Assembly (NCBI GenBank): GCA_028583405.1
Contig: CM053243.1
Coordinates: forward strand, 26,132,524 to 26,196,523
DNA length: 64,000 nt
Direction: 5' to 3'
Source: Pogonophryne albipinna
Taxonomy: Eukaryota > Chordata > Actinopteri > Perciformes > Artedidraconidae
Shown: positions 26,492 to 37,059 of the stretch, piece after piece
How positions within the stretch are numbered: position 1 is the first letter of the stretch
How the letters are laid out: each line of letters opens with the position of its first letter
The notes under the pieces: model-generated
What the model was told of the DNA's origin: nothing
The model's database searches: none
The model's input: the letters and a program-made list of their open reading frames with translations, nothing else
Made by a program: the position numbers and the translations under genes

Positions 26492-26931
26492 TTGGAGATT
26501 CTCCTAGATCGTGCCACCATTGCTCTGAGTCAGCACAACCGGGACCGGATGGTGGAGGTCTGTAAATATCTGCATGGTAGGGAAGATGATAAAGACGAGA
26601 CTTTTGCTGATAAAAACAGACGAACATTATTTAAAATGGCAGAAAACAAAATTGACGAAATTGAGGAAAAAGCAGATGCAGAGGAAGCATGTAAAGTAAT
26701 TCAAGAGCTGCTAGTTTTCATGGAGGGCCTGATGGAAGACGGAGACAGAAAAGCGCGCGAGCACTGCCATGACAAGGAGATGAGAGATGAATATATGGAG
26801 CTGCAGTAGTCCTGAAAGAGTTTGGAAGACGAAATAAAGATGCTGGGTGAAAAACTAAACATATCAGATGGCGTCAGCAGCAGCACTAGCGGGACACTAT
26901 TCACAGCTAAGGTGCAGGGGGACCAGCAGTA
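26492..26931 (+). pseudogene. Gag-position protein of the Gypsy element: coiled-coil region
   Basis: The open stretch 26492-26809 encodes a charged, heptad-rich protein (phrases such as NKIDEIEEKADAEEACKVI) that looks like a coiled coil and could mediate assembly. The same frame continues beyond TAG and TGA codons just after 26806 with LEDEIKMLGEKLN and runs to about 26931. There is no recognisable capsid domain. The position, directly after the 5' LTR and before the MYND/protease region, is that of gag. I chose the upstream limit from the open frame; the true start is uncertain because no strong ATG precedes it other than an in-frame near-cognate. Confidence 0.55.
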
Positions 26932-27326
26932 ATCCAGCAACAGCCGTCAGGGTCCCACCGCTGCAACAACTGTCTACAACCAGGAGACTTGAGACATGTG
27001 CAGGTTGTTCAAGTACAGCTTATTGCTCCAGGTCCTGTCAGAAACATCATTGGCCAGAACACAAACCTCTGTGTAAAGCAGTAAGTTTAGTTGCAGAACA
27101 CTTAGCAGAAACCAAGAGACATAAAAACAACTTTCCAGAGACATGCAAAGTTAATTACCTCTCAGCTAAAGAAGATAAAATACTTATTCAACTTATTGGC
27201 AAACGTAAAATGGTAAAATGTACTTTTGATAACGTACCGGTGACAGCATTGTGGGATACGGGTGCTCAGGCAACAGTAATAAATGAACAATGGCGAGCTG
27301 AACACCTGCCACACAGCACTATCTAG
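26868..27326 (+). pseudogene. MYND zinc finger joined to retropepsin (Gypsy gag-pro junction)
   Basis: In this frame C44-A-G-C47, Y52-C53-S-R-S-C57, H65 and C69 give the second half of a MYND finger (CAGC, YCSRSCQ, HWPEHKPLC). The first pair, CNNC, sits just upstream at about 26962-26973 in a different frame, so one indel splits the finger. Sixty residues downstream is ALWDTGAQATVI (D130), the aspartic-protease active-site motif. Retropepsin would process the polyprotein; MYND fingers usually bind proline-rich peptides, whereas Gag proteins of Gypsy elements normally carry CCHC knuckles for RNA. The protease is cut after residue 152 by the hAT insertion at 27329. MYND identity rests on cysteine spacing and the YCS.SCQ..HW..HK..C signature. 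Confidence 0.78.
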
Positions 27327-27328
27327 AC

Positions 27329-28601
27329 CAGTGGTTCTAAAACTTTTTGTGCCCAAGGCACACCAAAGGACAAGTAAAAATCTCAAGGCACACCTATTGT
27401 CCAAAATAGCCCTTAAAACACGTGTTATCACTCATATCATGTAAAATATCTGTAAATGTGCATAATTATTTACTAATGCCAAATAAAATGTGACAAAGAC
27501 AACTATATTACTCATGAAATATTTATTAACGAAATATTACAGAAATTAATTTGAAACTTTATCAAATTAGGCTTCATCAAAGCAGCAACACACTCATTTA
27601 AACCAGACAGGTCACAACATTAAAAATGAGGCAAAGGAAACTCAGCAGAAATTCAGCACAGAGAACTGTCAATGCAAGGAAGATGCATTGTCCATGGTCC
27701 TGAACTACAAATTATAAATGTAACATTTCACCAATCAGCATTGAAACATGTGCTATTGTAAATATTTTGCCGACTTACAAATTAGTGAGATACATGTGCC
27801 TGTCGGCGCGCAGAATTTTTTAATCCTTGGTGGCACTGAGGAGAGGGCCACTCGCAAGTCCTGTTCAACAGAGAGCCGTGACCTCCTGTTGTTCTTCATG
27901 TAAATCATAGTAGAGAACGCCAACTTCAGAGATGGGGTCGTTACTAAAAAAATGTAATATATTACATATTACTTTAAAAAAAAAAGTAATATATTACACT
28001 ACTTCGTAACTCGTTACTTTACTCGTTACTTTACTCGCCGAGCACGTACGAACTGCGCATGCGTGAGTGGCAATAACTTTCCTTACCAGCAGGCGGCGGT
28101 AGTGTGTATTTGTCATTCAAAACAGGCAAAAACCGGAAGACAGAGAAGAAGAACAGACTACGTGATATAAACAAACAACAAATAGCGTGTGCGTTAGCTT
28201 CACCTTAGCATGTGTTCTTTGCAGGTGTTTGTTGAGGTTTGACGTGGTGTTTCCAGCAGTGGATAACAGCTTCTGGCCTGGACACAGTTTGCACCTCACC
28301 GGCACATTCCTGTCTATTCTTCGGACGAACTCAAAATAATGGGCATACCTCCACCCCTCGAAAGTTATCGCTGACTCAGCCATGTTTATGCAGCACTGCA
28401 CGTGGAGATGTGGACGCGCAAGTCGCGCAGATTACGTACATATAAACCTACAAAGTACTGATATAGTAAATAAAAAAATAATTATTTTTGTGTAGTTGTA
28501 TATTGCAATAATAACGTATGGTTGTCACAAAATCCCACGGCACACCCGGACTTGCCTCACGGCACACCAGTGTGCCGCGGCACACCGTTTGGGAACCACT
28601 G
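27329..28601 (-). mobile_element. hAT-superfamily transposon with BED-finger exon, 1273 bp
   Basis: Ends CAGTGGTTCTAAAACTTTTT and, reverse complemented, CAGTGGTTCCCAAACGGTGT. The 8-bp duplication ATCTAGAC is perfect (27321-27328, 28602-28609). Both edges repeat the 'aaggcacacc/ggcacaccag' motif. It retains one transposase exon on the minus strand (BED finger) but no catalytic domain, so it is an internal-deletion derivative. It interrupts the Gypsy protease. Confidence 0.92.
28204..28383 (-). pseudogene. BED zinc-finger exon of a hAT transposase
   Basis: From the ATG at 28383 the minus strand reads MAESAITFEG, then WRYAHYFEF, CKLCPGQ, NTTSNLNKHLQRTH. The spacing of Cys-x2-Cys, then His-x4-His, with aromatic residues upstream is the zf-BED DNA-binding domain of hAT transposases and ZBED genes. 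The exon ends at HAK followed by GTGAAG, a plausible splice donor, then loses coding character. The dimerisation and RNase H-like catalytic parts are absent. Confidence 0.78.
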
Positions 28602-28787
28602 ATCTAGACCCTCCAGAAAAACGCGATTATGCGATCGCATAATTTACCGCATAATTTACCGCATAATCAGCAAAATGGCGCATATTTTTAAAAGGGCGCA
28701 TATTTATTAAAAGGGCGCATAATCCCCGCATTATTCCACACAAAGTTGAGAGAAAAAAAAAGTTAACTCGTCTTGAAGTGAAGTAGT

Positions 28788-28812
28788 GATGATGATGATG
28801 ATGATGATGATG
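28788..28812. repeat. (GAT)n microsatellite
   Basis: Eight uninterrupted GAT units within the hAT-like segment; read on the minus strand they give a spurious polyhistidine. Confidence 0.9.
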
Positions 28813-28898
28813 ACACAACGTCATCAGCTCGCGCATCACAGAAGGTAAACAACAGTAGAGTGAACATGTGGAGCTCACACGAGAGAGAAAACACCAAG

Positions 28899-29187
28899 AT
28901 GAAAAAATCTAATCCATCTCATTTACCGACGAACATTTCTGCTAAAGACCGGGCAAAGCAGTACCCCGATGTCTTGCACGAAAGTGGGGGGAAACTATTC
29001 TGCACCCCGTGCAACTGTGTTGGAGCATAAGAGAAAATCGACGGTGACGGCCCACTTTGATTCATTCAAACATTCGAAAATGCTTTCTGCTGCTGCGGAC
29101 AAGAAAGCCAAACAACTCACCGAGGCATCAACCTCCAAAACCCTTTCGAGGGCTACAAGAAACGAGGTGAGAAGCCTACAAGATTGA
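28899..29187 (+). pseudogene. CGGBP1-like zinc-finger N-terminus of a hAT transposase
   Basis: From ATG 28899 the frame gives KDRAKQYPDVLHESGGKLFC and TPCN. After a frameshift near 29010 the adjacent frame continues LEHKRKSTVTAHFDSFKH. Together these follow the pattern of CGGBP1, a vertebrate DNA-binding protein thought to derive from a hAT transposase (Cys-x2-Cys, then H...H). The rest of a transposase is not present. The frameshift, and the location inside another element, argue for a transposon remnant rather than a host gene. Confidence 0.6.
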
Positions 29188-29455
29188 AGCTGGTCAGATA
29201 ACGAACAAGTAAATTAAAACAGAATGAGGCGGAGAAGTGTGTGTGTGTGTGAGAGTGATTAAAATAGCCCAATTGCTTTTACAATAAATAAACATTGAAT
29301 GTGTTTAATTGAATAGTAAAGGGGTTTAACGTTAGTGGCAGGTTGTGTGTGAGAGAGAATAAATAAGACAGCCCAATATTTAAAAAAAAATATTTAGCAT
29401 ATTTCTTATGCTGCACACACTTTTATCCAGCTAATACACACTCATCAAGCTACTT

Positions 29456-29686
29456 CTGAGGGGGGACCATAGTAAAAACAGGCAAGGATAAAGTTGTGTT
29501 ACTCCCAGGTGAAGTTACCACAGTGAAATGTCGCACACACATGCAGACTGAAGAGGATACTGTCATGCTGTTCAGCCCAATTATGAACAACGGTTTACCT
29601 GAGGGATTGCACATCCAAGAAGTACTGTTCACTATGAGAAGAGGTAACTCTGCCACTGTCCCTGTCTCAGTTATTAACACTACAGC
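29456..29686 (+). pseudogene. Gypsy polyprotein segment between protease and RT
   Basis: The frame carries GKDKVVLLPGEVTTVKC and PEGLHIQEVLF, typical of the linker that follows retropepsin in vertebrate Gypsy-type elements. It is interrupted at 29680-29686 by the fold-back element and resumes at 38132. Confidence 0.6.
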
Positions 29687-30102
29687 CAACCCAGTCTCAT
29701 GGCATTTCGTGTTCACCAACACGATTTCCCACTTTTTTTCGTGTTGCACAGCACAATTTTAAAAGCAATGTATTTCTACTGGTAATGTGTTTCGTGCCTG
29801 CAACACGTCTTTTTCTCCGGTCGGGTCGTGGAAGACCGGAAGCTGTGTGGTTCATAAAAACATGTTCTTACTCAATATCAAGCGACAGTTATTGCTTTTA
29901 TTTTAAATCGTATAATTTCGGACTTTTGTTGCCGTCTGTGAGGAAAATAAATGGGGCTCAGAGCCTCAGAATACTGAAATCTGTATTTTTTAAATCTTTT
30001 TTTCCTTCTAATTTGTTATTCTTTTCAAAATAACACACTGTTATTTACTCACCAATAACACACAATTATCCTTGCATTTATTTATTGGTTTAATTTCATA
30101 AT
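29687..30102 (+). repeat. Left arm of the fold-back element
   Basis: Contains sub-repeats CGTGTTCACCAACACGATTT and CGTGTTGCACAGCAC, a GGTCGGGTCGTGGAAGACCG hairpin-like stretch and AATAACACACTGTTATTTAC. It matches the reverse complement of 37683-38131 with few differences. Confidence 0.88.
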
Positions 30103-30818
30103 CTCGTGCTTTTTTGGCGTCCGTCAGGAACTGAATTTCAAAATAAAAATAACCGGAAACAGACGTAGGCATTTCGAGCGATTACCCAAGATCCTCAGCT
30201 ATGGTTTAAGCCAAGGGGCAAACTCTGGGGAATAGCCGGGACGCCAATACGGAAGTGCCACACACTGCAGTTCATATATTGGCCGATGGGGACTGACTGC
30301 AGAAAGGAGTAATTCCCATAGACCCCCATTTTAAAATGCCCAATTTTACAGCAGAAAAAAAAAGGTTTCTACCCCTGGCTCCATACATTTTATTATCAAT
30401 ATAGTTAGATTCCACCTTCATGATTATGAATCTGTGAGTGAATTGTTTTCTAACACGACCCTTTTATTTATATTAGGTCTTAACGTTTTTCATAAATTAG
30501 GGTGTGGTCACATTGAGTGATGGCTCTGTCAAGTGACTGCTGCTGCTAACTTCTTGTCTCTCTGCTAGCTGCTCCGTGAAGCTAGCTACAGGGACTCTGC
30601 CTGGTCAGTTCATCCAGGGAACACAACTTGAAGCCGGCCATGGTTGTTTGTTCTTCATGCTTATATATCGGACTATTGTGACTCGCTCTGCGGTTAAAAC
30701 AGACGGTGCATGAATGCGGTTTTTGCGGTAAGTGCAATTCGAGTACTTATTGATGTGTTAATGATTTTAATCAGCTACGTAATTAATGTTAAGGCTTGGG
30801 TTAGCTTAGCGTGTAGCG

Positions 30819-32524
30819 CAGGGGTACTCAAATACAAATCTTAAAGGTCCAAAATAAATGTTTCAATAAGACAAAGGTCCGTTTATTACGGTCATTCAAA
30901 CTTTTAAACAATTGCAACAAGATTCTTAACACGAGGTTGTAAAAACAAAAATAATCTGTATGCAGCAGTTTTCATTGTTATTGTGTCTGTGCTTGATCCC
31001 TCAGAGTCGCAGTGTAAGAGCTGCACAGTTATGAATAAAGGCAGCTGCCCCCTCTTTCATTCAGCATTCCCATTATTGCTTTATAAATGTCTTGCCCCCT
31101 TGTGTGTCCACTGAGGTTCGTCAGGCCCAACACATCTTCAACAAACTCCCCCTTTGCCTCATCATAAAAACTCACAAACACCAGCAACTGAGCATTGTCA
31201 GTGGTGTCAGTGGACTCACCCACAGCAAAGGAAATTAACTGTGCATTTTTTATTCCATCACAAAGCTGATTAATCAAATCACCAGCCAGTATTTATGTTC
31301 TTCTGGTTGCTGTGGAATCTGAGAGGGGGATTTGCTTGATTTGACCTGTTATTTCCTCTTTTTGTTTGCCTTCAACATGGTCTCCATCACTTCAGTCATG
31401 CATTCTTTTATACTTCAGTTATTATCCAGTGGAAAGTCCTTACCTACTGGCCTAGTTCAATCAAAGTGGTTACTTTTTTTTGGCTGGGCAGTGTAGTTTT
31501 ACACACCGTCTTATTTTACTTTCTCAGGACTTAAAACTGTTTTTTGGGGGCAGACCCCCTCAAAGAAAAATATATATTTACACACGTAAGGTCATCATCT
31601 TAATAGTTGTGTATGCTCATCCGTGAGCAGAGCATCAAGTTGACATGTCTATTACAGCTGAATGCGGCGATTACCATTTTGTTCAGTAAAACGCCTCACA
31701 AACGTATTAAGATCAACATCTTTAGTGCGTTTTGATTCAATGCTGAGTACAGCCAAACTGACAGTCTCTTCTCTGTCATTGTAGACCGCAAATACCTCAT
31801 TCCTTCAGTGCTTGGGTCCGAATGCTTCTCGTTTTGCGCCGTCCCCACTCCCCAAATGAAATCGCCGCCAATCATATGTCCACGCTCGCGCCAGGACCGG
31901 GGGAGGGGTTACATGACGTGCATCTTGTGCTGCATTCACTTGCACTCTGACATTAGAGACTTTCTCTCATAAATGTCCGATGAGCCACAACTTTTCTTTA
32001 AAAATAAAGCTGCCAACTGGGGTGGCAGCTGGGGTGGCAAGGCCTATTTTTAGGGTGTCAGTTGCCACCCCGGTAGGTGAAACTAGGCTACTAGCTACAG
32101 TATAGATGGAACTAGATGAGCTGTTAACTCTCGCTCTGAATTTTTTTTTTTAAACTCTCGCTCTGACTCAGACAGGTTGAAAGAGACGAGACACACATTT
32201 TTCCCACCCGCATTCCGCGAAGACCCGCCCTACTGTGCCTCTGATTCGCAGATTGTTTGGGGGGAAAAAACGCTGACGGGATGCTGAATGTGATTGGACC
32301 AATGCGTTGACAGACACACACAGGCAGTGGAACAGGACATGCAGAGCGCTGTTTGCAGTCTATGGACATAGCGGATCATTTTGACTCGTTGCGTTGTGGC
32401 GATGTCTCGCAGATAACACAGATAATACAGATAATACATATGAAAAGTATAATTTGCTCAGAGTCCAGAGACAGTTGTGGTTCGGTCCGGATCCGGACCG
32501 GAGTCCGGACTTTGAGGATGCCTG
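30819..32524 (-). mobile_element. hAT-superfamily transposon with transposase remnant, 1706 bp
   Basis: Termini CAGGGGTACTCAAATAC and, reverse complemented, CAGGCATCCTCAAAGTCC; perfect 8-bp duplication GTGTAGCG (30811-30818, 32525-32532). A minus-strand transposase fragment is kept at 31029-31277. The region 31990-32080 has GGGGTGGCAGCTGGGGTGGC text recalling the subterminal repeats of the hAT at 3287-5432. Near the right end is the 16-bp palindrome GGTCCGGATCCGGACC (32484-32499). Confidence 0.88.
31029..31277 (-). pseudogene. hAT transposase fragment (GTF2IRD2/ZBED-like catalytic region)
   Basis: The minus frame reads LISFAVGESTDTTDNAQLLV, then FYDEAKGEFVEDVLGL. Phrases of the type F..DESTD...AQLLVF mark the RNase H-like catalytic core of hAT transposases such as those domesticated in GTF2IRD2. 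Here the aspartate of DESTD is replaced in GESTD. Only about 80 codons remain and no upstream BED finger is present. Confidence 0.75.
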
Positions 32525-32725
32525 GTGTAGCGAGTGGTAGCTACATCGGTGCTAACGATGCTAATCGTAGCCTCCAAGTTAAAATAATAGACTGTATATA
32601 TAAAGGTTAAAACGAAATAGACAAGCGTTAAGTGGGATAATACTGTTGAACAAACGGCTTCTGTTTGAGGTTGATAAAATAAGGTCATCCTTGTAACGTA
32701 GAGAGATATTTTATTATGTAGGTAG

Positions 32726-33226
32726 TGTTGTGCACCGCCAAATGTGTTAGTCAGTCATGTTTCATGTTGTTTATTTTGTATTGTTTTTCACTTCCTGTTT
32801 TGTTTTTGTCACGTCTCACTTCAGGTCCCTTGACTCTCTTTCCTTATGTGTTCTCCCGCCCTCATCAGCGTCAGCCCCGCCCCTGATTGTTTTCACCTGT
32901 GTCTTGTTGTTGAGTGTTTAAATTCCCCAGTCTCCCAGTGTTCAGTGTCAGTTCGTCTTGTCCTGTCCTCATGCCAGTACTCTGCTCGTCGTCGATTGCT
33001 TTTTTCAAACCTACTTTATGCTTCTGAAACTTATTGAAAGTTTAATTCCTCACGTTGTGAGCGATATTTTGTTGTATCTTTTTGGATCCCTTTTTTGTCA
33101 CCTCGTAAGAGTGTTTTTCTTTTGTATATATTTTGTGGAAGAAATAAAGTATATTAATTATACTTTACCTTTGGCTCCCGGGTCGTGCATTTGAGTCCTT
33201 ATCCTTGTGTAACCAAGTTCTTAACA
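32726..33226 (+). mobile_element. Solo LTR, 501 bp
   Basis: Starts TGTTGTGCACC and ends GTTCTTAACA, flanked by a perfect 5-bp duplication GGTAG (32721-32725, 33227-33231). It contains GAAATAAAGTATATT (polyadenylation signal) about 85 bp from the end and the phrase GCATTTGAGTCCTTATCC, similar to the LTR end of the Gypsy element (CTTGAGTCCTTGA). It interrupts family-A copy 1. Confidence 0.82.
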
Positions 33227-33231
33227 GGTAG

Positions 33232-35300
33232 GAACTGTATGCATCGCTAAGGTTAATTTAAATTGGCTATGCTCAAGTAGGTAGACAAGTTAACGTCGAA
33301 GTAGTGTATGTGAAATCAACCTCACAATAAGATGTGTATATTACAATTATTAATGTCATATTTCAAGATGATTACTTAGATATTACAATATGGTTGGTTG
33401 AGCTGGAGTTCATTATTGAGCTTACACGTTAACGTCACAGTCATCTGAAGAACGAACACAAACCTTGTTGTTTTTATTAATTGCATTACCAAATGGGTAT
33501 CAAATAAACAGTAAGCATTGGTAACACAACTTCCAAAGTTACAGTAAAATAAAAAGGACCCTGACTCGGACAATACACAATCCAAAATGTTCAACAGAAG
33601 AGAATCAGTTATATTGTTAGTACACATGGTACTTTACATATATATGTTTGTTTAAGGTGTCCAGGTGATGCAGACAGGCTGGACCAGAGAGTGAGAGACA
33701 GAACTGGACTCCTCACAGTAGTGAACTTCAGCACAGGTACAAAGACCCTTTTTTTCATACTGTACAAAGAATCAAGAAAGATATTGGTTTAAATGAATGA
33801 AGTATTGACTTTAATACACTGATATACATTCCATTAAACAATACTAAATACTAGATAACCTACATATCAGTGAAGTTGAGGGTTTTTTCCATGCAAAAGG
33901 TTACATTTAGATGTTAACAAGCACTATGATTTTGTCAGCTTTCTAATTTAATGTATTGAAGGCAAAGATATTTAACACATAGTGAGAACTGCTACTATTT
34001 ATCTCTCAATATTGTCTGTAAAAAACGTGGTAAAAGTTATTCTTTCAGTGAGACAACAGAGCAAGCTTCTACAGTTGCACTACGTTTTGATAACAGTTAC
34101 ATATTATTTTGATAATAACATATATTTCAATGTTGATGAACTTCATACTGTTCATTCATAATCTGATTGTCTTTGTAGCTCTGTTGAAATAAAAAAAAAA
34201 CATTACAATTACAAAATAATTATATCTACAGCCCCTAAACACACAGACACACTTCTTTCATAAATAACACAATTGTTCTGCAAGTGTTTTATGTTTCCTG
34301 TCATTTTTGTTAGGAAAGGACATGCCTGAAAGACACGACATCTTCTCCTTCTCTGAGGGTCAAGAAGAACATCCAAGAGGAACATTAAAAGCTGATGTTA
34401 TGATATTTTAAGACCAGTACACTAAGAAACTACTTTTATTGTGAAAACACAGTCAGCTGATCGAATGCAGCTATTTCCACATCTACACTCCATCAGCTGA
34501 TTATTTATATTTGCCTCGCTTTATGAGCTTCACATCACTTGTGCCTTGTACCGCAGAGTTTGCAACGTCACAAATAAATGGGGCCAATCTTCAGTCAGAT
34601 CTGAATGTGTAATCTAACATTTTCAGTAAGAATAATGGACAAAAGGAATGCAAATACAAATACAATTTATTGAAATGTGAACCAAAAGTTAATCAAATGT
34701 TTTAAATAAAAAGCACATATGGACAGAAGGTGTAAACCTATTAAATGTATAAGTGAACACGTTTAGTCAAATAAAGTGACAGACTAGGCCTGTGCAGTTG
34801 GTATCAGCTATGCCCAGCATGGGCTCCTCCATCAGGCCTGGTCCTCCTCACTGAGGAAAGACCCTCAGTCCTCTCCACACCAACAGACTGGACGTCCATC
34901 ACACGGAGGTTTCTCCCTGAAGTCTCTGCAGCTCTCTGGACACCATGCTGTCTCAATCCGTCCACACTGAATATGAGAGGGGGAAAATGAAAATAATAAA
35001 TGCTTTAGACAATAAGAAACATAAAGTTGACTGTTGAGTTGCTCAGTTTTTTTTAGATTGTCAATACTATGACTGTATAACTAATATATCAGGTTAAGAG
35101 GCACATTCAAATAAAGATTGGTCTTTAAATACATGTTGTCTTTTGAATTGTTTGTCTAAAGTCAAGGATCTAGAACTGGTACTTAGTTTTAATGATACAG
35201 TCTGGTTATTATGCTGTTTGGAGGAGGCATCACAGGTAAGAGCACTAACTAGCTACCATCACATGTACCTTAGCTTGACTTAAATGTATTAAACGTATAG
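33232..35300. other. No gene recognised (interior of family A copy 1)
   Basis: A+T-rich DNA. Apart from the first about 90 bp, which match the second family-A copy, I see no coding motif or element end. Confidence 0.4.
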
Positions 35301-35304
35301 TTAA

Positions 35305-35685
35305 AGGTGGGGTAGGTAAGTTTCAGAAACCGGCTCAGTGCACTAAAATTTGAAAGTACACAGCCGAAAAGAATCCGCCCCTTCCTTCAGACTTCCTTAC
35401 AGAGCACCTCCTCCAACACACATGAACGCGCACATGACGTCAGCAGACTGGTGAAAGTGGCCGCCTGTTGCTGGCGAGTCATTGAAGTACTGCTGCAATG
35501 CCGGGCCGGCTAAACGGATTGGTTGTACTTTTTACAGTACTACGGCTTCCACAGATGACATTTTTTTATGGATTTTTTGTCAAAGCACTTAAGATATTCA
35601 TTGCTATCGGGATGTTAAGAGCATTCCATGGAATATAACAAAAAGTGTATCTCGAGCCGGTTTCTGAAACTTACCTACCCCACCT
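35305..35685. mobile_element. TTAA-flanked MITE, 381 bp with perfect 32-bp inverted termini
   Basis: Begins AGGTGGGGTAGGTAAGTTTC; the first 32 bases are repeated exactly in reverse complement at the right end, and TTAA lies on both sides (35301-35304, 35686-35689). TTAA targets are used by piggyBac and Kolobok transposases. Perfect termini suggest recent activity. Non-coding. Confidence 0.88.
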
Positions 35686-36926
35686 TTAAGTGATATCAAA
35701 ATATAAATAACTAATGTCATGCAAACATATTAATATTTGCTTGATTCCAGTGTTGAATTTAGCACAATTGCATACAAACATTAAGGGATTTTAAGATTCT
35801 AAAGTATTATGCTAAAAACTCAATAACTTAGATTATTATTTATAGTTTTGCTGAATAGTTTCATGTCCGCTTACCTTAGAAACATAAAATGCCACGGCAG
35901 TGTGCAGATGGGGAGCATGTTAGCTTAGCTTGGTAGCTTCAGCTAGCTCTGGAACTTCCAGCTCGGTGGCAGCAGGTCCCGCCTCGGCTCCGCCTCTTTC
36001 CCCTTATTTGGAGCAGGCTGGAGTTGAACTCTGACGTCACTGTCGAGCCGTTAGTGGCCGACTCCGCCTACTAATGGCTTCTCTGCAACTCTGCAGAATC
36101 CTATGGGTGACGTCACGGACCCTACGTCCATTTATATATACAGTCTATGGTTTAAGCTCGCTGATTGGATGTTTTAGCCGCAATGCATGCTGGGATTTGG
36201 TGTTTATATGATATGAAATCCGGAAAACATTTTAATAGAATAAAATAATACTTAATTCCGAGTGTTCTTGCTTTTCTCTTTGAAAGTCATCACATAATGG
36301 CATTGTAATACACGGTTCGGCTGCATTACATATTACAGATCTGCCGTAGTTCTTTATTTATAGAGCCCTGATGAGAAGACCTTTGGAAAAACTGGAAGAA
36401 CTGCCACCGAAACTGAATACTTGACGTGGATCATAAATATATCAACAATTAAACAACATCTTCAATTTCTCTTCACACAATACGTCTCCTTGCCGTATCA
36501 ACACTAATTCGGCTGACTTTTACATTTGATCTAATTCATAGATAGGTTATATTTACACCATAACGGTGCACAGCTGATATAAAAGGACTTGTAGTTTTTA
36601 AAGATATTACTGATTTTCTTTGAATTAAAGAATGTAAATACTGAGTCTGAAATAGTATAACAATATGCTGTAAAATGATGTGAAAGCATGAATAAAACTA
36701 CACATCTTCAGATGTTGTAAATACATAAGTGTCCTACACTAATAATACAAAGTTATTATGGCTGTGTGTACCTTGTGTGCACCGCCTAGTGGTTAAAACA
36801 CGTTATTGAATTATTGTTTTTATGTTATATTTGATTAAAAAAATATTAAGAGTACTTTCATAGGAGGAAAGTAGAAGGTCTGTGATAGAAATATAGAATA
36901 TAAAAATCAACCTTTGAAAAAAAAAT

Positions 36927-36983
36927 CTATCAAATATCTCTCCTGATTGTTGGCACTTGGCAATCAGGAGAGATATTTGATAG
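36927..36983. repeat. Perfect 23-bp inverted repeat with 11-base loop
   Basis: The 23 bases 36927-36949 are repeated exactly in reverse complement at 36961-36983 around the loop TTGGCACTTGG. As RNA it would form a strong hairpin. No flanking target duplication is visible. It could be a tiny palindromic insertion product or a hairpin RNA source; neither is shown. Confidence 0.8.
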
Positions 36984-37059
36984 TTGGTGCTTGAGAAGAC
37001 TAAACATTTATCTGCAATTGACATGAATGGAAACGAGTAATAAAGTGTATTTCTCGTTA

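Larger units (their letters stand above)
28610..29455 (+). mobile_element. hAT-like segment with CGGBP1-type finger
   Basis: This block lies between Gypsy protease and downstream Gypsy coding sequence, so it is foreign. It starts near CCCTCCAGAAAAACGCG with tandem GCATAATTTACC and AAAAGGGCGCATA units, contains a (GAT)n microsatellite, and then encodes a broken zinc-finger protein (28899-29187). I could not find its right terminus or a target duplication, so the limits are approximate. Confidence 0.55.
30212..36144 (+). mobile_element. Repeat family A, copy 1, with nested insertions
   Basis: Bounded by a 13-bp direct repeat CTATGGTTTAAGC (30199-30211 and 36145-36157) inside the fold-back interior. 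The right edge ends with GTCCATTTATATATACAGTC, a text common in fish repeats. Segments 30480-30818, 32525-32725 and 33232-33320 match 61587-62190 in order, showing that the hAT (30819-32524) and solo LTR (32726-33226) were inserted into it. A TTAA MITE lies at 35305-35685. No coding capacity of its own was seen and the ends are not inverted repeats, so the transposition type is unknown. Confidence 0.6.

Noticed and set aside
28627..28878. Polyhistidine-containing minus frame
   Set aside because: Caused by the (GAT)n microsatellite; no other features of a gene.
31460..32090. A further nested hAT fragment inside 30819-32524
   Set aside because: GGGGTGGCAGCTGGGGTGGC-like text recalls the 3287-5432 element, but no termini or target duplication could be placed.
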